NCBI GenBank assembly: GCA_030847615.1
Contig: JAUMIR010000002.1
Span: forward strand, 236,735,809 to 236,799,808
Reading direction: 5' to 3'
DNA length: 64,000 nucleotides
From: Gambelia wislizenii
Lineage: Eukaryota > Chordata > Lepidosauria > Squamata > Crotaphytidae
The stretch's first letter is position 1. Every line of letters starts with the position of its first letter. The position numbers and the translations under genes were made by a program. The notes beneath the pieces were generated by a model that worked only from the letters and a program-made list of their open reading frames with translations, did no database searches and was not told where the DNA came from. Positions 57,701-64,000 of the stretch are shown here, in pieces.

Positions 57701-59219
57701 CAGTGGTTCCCAAACTTATTTGGCCTACCGCCCCCTTTCCAGAAAAAATATTACTCAGCGCCCCCTGGAAATTTTTTTTTTAATTTTAATAGCAATTAAA
57801 CAGAAGGATATATGTATTAATGTTTCTACCTTTTTCGTAAAATATAGTAAAGAAAGGTATAAATTAGAAACATTGAAGTTTGAAATTATGAAACTATTTA
57901 TTGAACTCAGAATAGAAAGGTAATACAAAAAAGATAAAACATTCAAAATCATCTTAATGAGAAGGATGAACCTGGTATGCTGCTACCAATTTAGTAATCC
58001 TCGGTTCTATTTTCGTCAGCAGTAATCTTAAATCACCACAATTGACTATTTGCAATCGGTTTCTTTTTGTTGTTGTTGTTAATAAATTGGTTACCGCACT
58101 GAATCCACATTCCACTAAATATGATGAAGGAAATGCAATTAAGAACTTTTGAATTACAGCCCATATTTCAGGATCATAAAGCATTATTTTTATCTTTCAA
58201 GAACTCCAGCACTGAGTTAAACAGCTTACAAAATCTATCTAAACAGGCAACCTTTGACAACCATCAAACCTCTGTATGAAGCAGCAAACGATTAAATTCT
58301 TCATCGTTTTCAATCTCTCTCTGTCTCTCTCTGGCTTTTCTTCGCAAACGAAGATTCAGGAAGGACTCAGCTGTTTAAATAATCTGTCATTCAATGATTT
58401 GCTTCTGATTGTGTTGATAGCTTTAATTACATATTGTAATGAATTATGTAGGCGTGAACTTAAATGTTTGGCAACTAGATGTTGATGATAGATGATACAG
58501 TGTACTGTGAATGCGTTCAGCACCTCCTTTTTTAAATATGCAAGAAAACCCCTGTAGTGCCCTACCATCGCTGGAGCACCATCTGTGGCTACTGATAAGA
58601 TATTACTCAGAGGTATTTCTTTTTCTTTAAAAAACTCATCCAATGGATGAAATATTGATTCTCCTTTAGTATCAGTTTGCAAATATTTAGCAAATAATAA
58701 TTCTTGACAAATTTGTTGTTCCTTTGTGAACCGCACATATGCTAAAAGTAAAGCTTCATTTCCTAACAAAGTTGACTCATCAAGTTGAATAGAAAACCAA
58801 GATGTTTTTTAAATAGCCACACAATGAATCTTCAACATCTTGAGCCATTTCATCAATTCTTCTTTGCACTGTATTATTGCTCAACAAAATTTTCTTGATA
58901 ATATTAGATGTTGGCTTGTGTAGCACAGTACGTATTACTTCACTTATAGCCGGTATAATTAGTTCTTCACCAATAGTATGAGGTTTTCCCAATTTGGCAA
59001 TCATTAACGAAATATTGTAAGAAGCAAGCAAGCCGTCGACATCTTGTGTGGTTGCGGTTGAAAAGAGTTTTGCCAGTGTCGGTTTTTTGATAAATTTTTC
59101 TTTTAGTGTTCGAAAATGAATTTTATTCAAATGTTCTTGTAGTCTGGAAGGCTTCATAGCTTTGTTTGATAAAACTTTCTGGCAAATCAGGCACATTGGT
59201 AATGTACTGTTTACAGGTG
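57701..59219 (-). pseudogene. Broken hAT-superfamily DNA transposon with transposase
   Basis: The low-coordinate end shows a hAT-type terminus, cagtggttcccaaactt, at 57701. On the minus strand a transposase can be followed: a BED-like finger CLICQKVLSNKAM with HLNKIH (near 59190-59110), the catalytic LDEST region near 58775, DGAPAMVG near 58580, LHTEV near 58270, and the C-terminal dimerisation region with SSYLVECGFSAVTNLL near 58110. The gene is broken by a frameshift around 58780, by stops, and by a LINE tail at 58314-58368. The 5' terminus is missing; telomere-like sequence begins at 59219. It resembles the Charlie/ZBED5-like group of hAT proteins. It is not expected to be active. Confidence 0.82.
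58314..58368 (-). mobile_element. LINE 3'-tail insertion within the hAT transposase
   Basis: The bases 'gattcaggaaggactc' and the hairpin cttcgcaaacgaag (58340-58353) match the 3' end of the LINE at 10026-10444 on the opposite strand, including a CT-rich tail at the low-coordinate side. The insert sits between the RLFKQL and LLLHTEV segments of the transposase. I could not find a clean target-site duplication. Confidence 0.7.
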
Positions 59220-59250
59220 ATAGGGCTCGGTTTAGGCTTAGGGTTAGGAT
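59219..59250 (+). repeat. Short TTAGGG-like tract at the hAT/LINE junction
   Basis: A run of 'tagggctcggtttaggctta' and 'gggttagga' separates the truncated hAT from the next LINE fragment. Its orientation is opposite to that of the surrounding CCCTAA arrays. It is a candidate repair or recombination scar. Confidence 0.65.
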
Positions 59251-59728
59251 CTGATGGCAGTTCCCCTTTTCCCCTGCAATTTACAAGGAGTTCGTGGAAT
59301 TTATCATGGAGTACATGACCTCCATGTTTCCAAACTTCAGGTGGGATTCCATCAATCCCAGATGCCTTGCCGTTTTTCATCTGCTGTATGGCCTTAAGGG
59401 TCTCTTCCAAAGTGGGAGCTCTGTCCAATTAATTTTTTATCGGTTTTTGTATCATATGTTGGATAGCTGAGCCTTGGACTACTCAGTTGGCACTAAAGAG
59501 ACTTTGAAAATGTTCAGCCCATCAATTCAGGATGGAGGCTTTATCAGTAATTAATGTTTGATCATATGTACTGTATAAGGAGCTTTGGACCTGATAAGTA
59601 GGTCTAAACACTGCCTTAAGGGCTTCATAAAATCCTCTAGAATCCCCCAGATCTACACAGCGGTATGTCTTTTCTGCTATATTGATCCACCACTTGTTCT
59701 ACATGTCTCCGGGTTTTTGTTGAAGTTT
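59251..59728 (-). pseudogene. LINE reverse transcriptase N-terminal fragment
   Basis: On the minus strand the segment reads a pre-RT linker (NKWWINIAEKTYRCVDLGDS, then RGFYEALKAVFRPTYQ), a WAEHFQSLF word, then RAPTLEETLKAIQQMKNGKA and SGIDGIPPEVWKHGG, the first conserved blocks of a LINE reverse transcriptase. It has internal stops. The layout fits the same family as the LINE at 10026-10444, which contributes only C-terminal pieces elsewhere. The rest of the RT is missing on the low-coordinate side, where telomere-like sequence takes over. Confidence 0.75.
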
Positions 59729-60133
59729 AGCCTTACATGAAACCATAAGACTAAACCTAAACCTAACCCTAGCCCTACCCTTAACCCTAACCCTAACCCT
59801 GAACCTAATTCTAACCCTAGACCTAGACCTAACCCTAACCCTAACCCTAAACCTAGCCTTAGCCCTAGCCCTAATCCCAACCCTAGCCATTACCCTAATC
59901 CTAGCTCTAGCTATATATGAAACCATAACCCTAACCCTAATGCTAACCCTAACCCTAGCCCTAACCCTAACCCAGCCCTAAACATAATCTCAACCCTAAC
60001 CCTAAGACTAACCCTAACTGGAGCCCTAACCCTAGCCCTAGTCCTAGCCCTAATCTTAACCCTAGCCCTAGCCCTAAAGCTAACCCTAACCCTAACCCCG
60101 ACCCTGACCCTAACCCTTACCCTAAACATAACA
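59729..60133 (-). repeat. Last CCCTAA array segment
   Basis: About 400 bases of C-rich hexamers, starting with the landmark 'ccttacatgaaaccataaga' and ending at 'acataacattcaaacc'. No telomere-like array follows to the right within the window. Confidence 0.92.
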
Positions 60134-60453
60134 TTCAAACCACTTACTGTTAGGGATTTCCAAGGTCAACAGTTTCAATAACTGCTCAACAGCAGTCTCC
60201 TCCACTCCATATTTCAAAACATAATAAATGAGCCATAGTACTGAAACCAGCTATTTCTTTATATATACCCTAATCCAGAGGACTTCAGGAAGTTGTAGAG
60301 ACACTTGAAGTCCCTGTGAAGTAATGACCGAAAAAGACACACAAGAGGAACAATGTGATGGGAAGTAAAATCACAGATGTTGTTTTTCAGATGAATTTTC
60401 ATAAGGCTGTCAGTGCTGGCTTTTTACTTAAACGATAATATTTAATTTCCCAA

Positions 60454-60688
60454 GAGAGCCAGAATAGTGTAGTGGTTTGAGCCCTCGACTATGGAGACTA
60501 GATGCTAATCCATGCTCAGCTGTAGAAACCCACTGGGTGACCTTGGGCAAGTCACACTCTCTCAGCCTCAGAGGAATGCAAACGCAAACCCCCTCAGAAC
60601 AAATCTTGCCAAGAAAATCCTGTGATGCGTTTGCCTTATGGTCACCATAAGTTGGAAATGACTTGAAGTCACACAACAACAACAACAT
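60454..60688 (+). repeat. tRNA-derived squamate SINE, near full length
   Basis: The head 'agtgtagtggtttgag' resembles a polymerase III A box; the B box region 'gatgctaatcc' is a mutated form of the usual ggttcgaatcc. A core follows with 'cccactgggtgaccttggg' and 'tctcagcctcagagg', then a tail 'ccataagttggaaatgactt' ending in (ACA)n. The tail resembles the 3' end of Bov-B LINEs, which would supply the retrotransposition enzyme. Such SINEs are typical of squamates. It is a repeat, not a functional tRNA gene. Confidence 0.88.
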
Positions 60689-61519
60689 TTAATTCCCTCT
60701 CCTAATGTTAATCTAATTGAATTAGATGTTTTAGTTTATTAACAATTAATTAAACACATTAACCCCTTTTTTTTACTGATTTTCCTATCACTGACATACA
60801 GTAGATATATGGACATAATGGAACGGAGAGAACCAGTAAGCCACCTTTGGATACATGTTCTCCAATGTACTGGGGCAGTGTTCCTCTGTATGTTACAGGA
60901 GGCATAGTGTCAGGCAAACTAGAAACCACAAAAGGAGCAGACAACTTCACAAAATTGGTGTGGCTGACAAACACGATACCAAGGCCCAAAAGTAATGTAG
61001 TACTGGGGACAGGCTATAGCACCCCCTGAGCAAAATGTTGAGCTGGATTATGTAGTCAGCGAGCATACAAAGGAGAAAGCGTTGTAGTAATGGATGGAAA
61101 AGGCAATTGAAATGGAAAGTCAGGAGAGGAAAATCTCTCTAGACACTTGTTGGTTGCTCGAAACCACAGTAATTGAACCTCAGCTTAAAATGTATACTGC
61201 CGGTCAGGAAACAAACAGGTCACCACCAGCATGGTTAATGTGCATTCACAAGGAAATTACAGGAGAAAATAAGGCTTCCATCAGAATATTAAAATGTCGC
61301 TCATATGAGAACCAAATAAATAAAAAGAGAACACAAACTTGTAATGGACAAATGCAAATAGACAGTAACAGATACACAAAATTGAGAAGCATATTGCTAA
61401 TAACATTGAGACCAATAACAAAAAGTTATTTAAATACATCATAAGTAAATAAATAAATCAGGAAATTGGCTAAAGAAGCAGACCGACTGTTGGAATACAA
61501 GGATAATTCTTGCAGAATG

Positions 61520-62470
61520 AGCCTTCCTGAAGAAGAATCAACCAGACTTCTGCAAAGATAAGTCCTGTCTCACTAAACTTTCAGAGTTCTCCAACACAGA
61601 CAACAAGAATACATATAGACTGGGTGATCCAGACATCTCATGAGTATTTTGCTTTACATATTTCTGTATCACCTTCTGGGACAAAGCATCCTCAAAGTGG
61701 TTTACTTGGAATTTCAAAAGGCCTTTGACAAGCTCCTTCCTCTAAGACTAATGAATAAAATTTGCAATTACATATGAGACAAAAGGAGCAGATCTCTTAT
61801 GCATTAATAACCAATTTTAACAAACAATAGCATAGGAAAGGAACAAATAAATAGTCTTGATGATGGGAGGATGTAAACCACGGGTTTCCCAAAGATCTAT
61901 AGTGGTAATGGTTCTTTTTAGCTTATACAGTTCATGATCTGGAATTAGTGATAAGCAACAAGGTGACCAAGTTACTAAAGGTAGTTAAAGCAAAAGGGTA
62001 TAGTACATAAATTTCAAAACAATTTTTCCAAATGGGGAAATGGGTATTACAATGGTAAATACAGATCAGTATAAGCATATGTAAAGTTGATACATGTGAG
62101 TAAAAAAATAAATAAATAAAAATTTCATATATACCCTGATGAGTTCCAAACTGGTAGCAACTAACTAGAAAAGAGATCTGGAGGTTTTGCTAGAAAGCTC
62201 AAGAAAACATCAACACCATATGTTGCTGCTGTGAAAAAAAAATATTCCATAAAGGGATTATTAGGGAATTTTAAAAAAAAGCTTGCCAAGATCATAATGC
62301 CTTTGTACAAATGCATGTTGCCATCATGATTGAGACACCATGTAAAATTCTTCTGGCCACTGTTGTAGCACTGCATATGGCAAATTTAAAATGGCAACTT
62401 CTCAAATTCAACCACAGGACATTGGGCAGGGGGGCACTCCAGTAGGTAGTACCCCCTTCCCCCAAGCCAT
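61520..62470 (+). pseudogene. Highly decayed CR1/L2-like LINE remnant
   Basis: Around 61700-61770 the plus strand reads VVYLEFQKAFDKLLPLRLMN, close to reverse-transcriptase motif A of CR1-type elements, with Asp replaced by Glu in the first position. Upstream, a KDKSCLTKLSEF segment (about 61560) fits the preceding RT block. Downstream, RDLEVLLESS near 62170 and a Cys-rich phrase near 62210 fit the late RT region. Many stops and frame changes separate them. Assignment to CR1 or L2 is by motif only. Confidence 0.5.
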
Positions 62471-62489
62471 GAAAACTCTGAATCTGAGA

Positions 62490-62590
62490 ACCTCTACCAT
62501 TAATAAATAAATAATAAACTTTATTTTTGTACCCCACCTTTTGCCTATTAGGCAATCAAGGCGGCTCACAGCAATTGGATATAAAACAAA
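62490..62590 (-). repeat. Dispersed repeat tail, minus strand
   Basis: The sequence with (aaat)n, 'ttatttttgtaccccacctt' and 'caaggcggctcacagc' resembles a 3'-terminal repeat common in reptile genomes. I cannot name the family with certainty. Confidence 0.45.
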
Positions 62591-63090
62591 CAAATCCATA
62601 ACAATAGTAATAACTTAAAACAATTTACCCCCCTTAAAATTATATATAATAGTACATATATTTAAAATAACTGGTAAATTCACCAGTGACATAAAATAAC
62701 TACCCTAAGACTTTAAAACTATAATATCAAAACATAAGAACATAAACATAAAAAGAGGGAGAAGCATTCATTAAAAATGGTCTAAATATATTATAGACCC
62801 TCCAATATTTCATAGTGGAAAACCGGAACACATGTAGCCAAGTAACTTCAGAGCATGGTCAAGATGGCAAAAGTTATAGATCAGGAGGAACACGCAAGCT
62901 GGGAGAGGTGGTGTCACAATCTGCTTCCACAACTTGGAAATGGACTCTGACTCAAAGACTGAAGGGGTGGACATGTCGGTGTGGTAGCCATATAAAGAAT
63001 TCTGCAATGAATGTATTTTCATATGCATTTACTTATTCTTCTGTTGCTAGCTAATATTAAGATGTGCTGGATTCACAATGCTAGGGAAAC

Positions 63091-63449
63091 TGTGTCTGAG
63101 GTTAGTCTCGCTAAAAGTTCTTCTCAACATCCCAAAGTGGTCAGAAAGACCTTGATGTGGTTATCTTACTTTGCTTATCTTGTCTTAGTCTGTAACTGAT
63201 TTCCTGGAATGTAAACAATACTGCGAGGAGGAAAGTGATAAACATCTATAAGGAAACCGTCGAGGGATGGGGGAAACTGCTCTTGTTTGTATTTCATAAC
63301 GCACTGTATCATCTATAAAAATATTCAGTATCTGTCACTCAGGGTTCTTGGTATTTGGAAATCATTCCACTAAGAGCCCGCGCGTTACTTGGAAATAAAG
63401 CTCACTTTCCGAACTTCTCTGAGGGTCTTGCGTCGGAGTTTCTGCTACA
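63091..63449 (+). mobile_element. Endogenous retrovirus 5' LTR
   Basis: Downstream elements are in LTR order: a TATA-like tataaaa at 63313-63319, a polyadenylation signal aataaa at 63394-63399, and a 3' end in 'ctgctaca' just before a primer binding site. The U3 start is uncertain; tgtgtctgag at 63091 is one candidate, and it could begin up to about 110 bases earlier. Only one LTR is in the window, so no target-site duplication or LTR divergence can be read. The arrangement fits a class I (gamma-type) element. Confidence 0.72.
63313..63399 (+). promoter_or_regulatory. LTR core promoter and poly(A) signal
   Basis: TATA-like tataaaa (63313-63319) and aataaa (63394-63399) are 81 bases apart, a usual spacing for a short retroviral R region. 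The transcript start would lie about 25-30 bases after the TATA word. Confidence 0.6.
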
Positions 63450-63454
63450 TTCTT

Positions 63455-63472
63455 TGGTGCCATGACTCGGAT
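63455..63472 (+). other. Retroviral primer binding site, tRNA-His type
   Basis: TGGTGCCATGACTCGGAT differs at one base (A for G at position 8) from the sequence complementary to the 3' end of vertebrate tRNA-His. It starts five bases after the LTR end. tRNA-His priming is known in HERV-H-like class I elements, so it suggests but does not prove that affinity. Confidence 0.75.
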
Positions 63473-64000
63473 TATCAAGGTGGCTTTTGCCTGCCCCTAG
63501 TCTGCCGTGTCAGATAAGGGGGTCGGGGCTCTCGTGCCCATCTCCAGGCACCACCGACCAGGTTTAGTTGGACGAGCGGGAAGTCACAGCCGTGGCCCCC
63601 TGAACGACTATGCGCAACGGGAGAACCCTGGTACAGAGGCAGAAACTGAGTTCACTTACCTCCAGGAATCAGGCGAGTATACTCAAGGAAAGTTGGTAGA
63701 CCCACTCCGTAAGAGTGGAAGTGGGGCTTGATCACCCTCAAGAGAGAGCCTTACTACCCAGACAAGAGTGACTGGGGAAACCGCTCATCTCGAGGTATAA
63801 CAAGTGGGATAGTGGGAGGTAGGAATGTATATATGCAACTTGTGTGCAAGTTTGTATGAGTGGCTGTCGCGGTTCGTGATACTTGCCATTGAGCATCTGG
63901 GGGTACACGCCGGCAGCTGTGTGATTGGTGTCTATTCCCTCTTGGCTCGGGCAATAGGACCCCTTACCTATTGCCCAAACATTTTTTGTTTTTCCCTAGT
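63473..64000 (+). other. Endogenous retrovirus leader, runs off the window
   Basis: GC-richer sequence follows the primer binding site, as expected for a 5' leader. A 74-codon open stretch (63507-63731) has no domain that I recognise and may be leader only. No gag motif is visible before 64000, so the coding part, if present, lies outside the window. Confidence 0.5.

Larger units (their letters stand above)
60134..63090. other. AT-rich right flank with repeat debris, no gene recognised
   Basis: The flank contains a near-complete SINE (60454-60688), a decayed CR1-like region (about 61520-62470) and a short minus-strand repeat (62490-62590). Open frames near 60847-61029 and 61094-61444 have no domain that I recognise. 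The part 62600-63090 is AT-rich with nothing identified. Confidence 0.55.

Noticed and set aside
60454..60540. A tRNA gene
   Set aside because: Only a degenerate A box and B box are visible and the sequence continues into a SINE body and (ACA)n tail.

Overview
The window looks like a repeat-dominated, probably subtelomeric or interstitial-telomeric stretch of a vertebrate nuclear genome, most likely a squamate reptile (lizard or snake). The squamate suggestion rests on a tRNA-headed SINE with a Bov-B-like 3' end (60454-60688, plus a partial copy at 59-178), L1-clade LINEs of reptile type, CR1-like remnants and TTAGGG-type telomere repeats. I found no host protein-coding gene, tRNA, rRNA or CRISPR array. 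The only intact reading frames I believe in are the two ORFs of one full-length L1 retrotransposon.

Layout from left to right. 1-2930: AT-rich sequence with SINE and LINE scraps. 2931-7128: degenerate CCCTAA array. 7129-8300: poly-T-led segment, a ~72-bp GC-rich minisatellite and a palindrome. 8340-12330: decayed minus-strand LINE carrying a nested plus-strand LINE insertion. 12331-28483: degenerate TTAGGG array, split by a decayed L1 (14076-19765). 28484-51064: a 57-bp minisatellite of roughly 260 units by length, split by the full-length L1 (31544-38565) and by a probable solo LTR (49879-50546). 51065-52389: TTAGGG again. 52390-60133: CCCTAA orientation, interrupted by a 5'-inverted LINE fragment, an L1 5'-UTR-like block, a broken hAT transposon and another LINE fragment. 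60134-64000: AT-rich flank with the SINE, CR1-like debris and, at the right edge, the LTR, a tRNA-His-type primer binding site and the leader of an endogenous retrovirus that runs out of the window.

Two features dominate. First, the telomere-like arrays are not simple telomere: almost every unit is mutated, they carry higher-order sequence markers, and their strand changes along the window (C-rich, G-rich, minisatellite, G-rich, C-rich). The switch near 52389 has the TTAGGG-to-CCCTAA order expected of a head-to-head telomere fusion or a large inverted duplication. Second, the 57-bp minisatellite has a period divisible by three, so long reading frames stay open in several frames on both strands. 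These yield many apparent proteins that are almost certainly not genes.

The arrays behave as a landing ground for retrotransposons. Target-site duplications can be read by eye for four insertions: full-length L1 (16 bp, perfect), decayed L1 (14 bp, one mismatch), nested LINE (11 bp, perfect) and a 61-bp LINE tail (17 bp, one mismatch). They allow relative dating: the full-length L1 is the youngest and could still be mobile.
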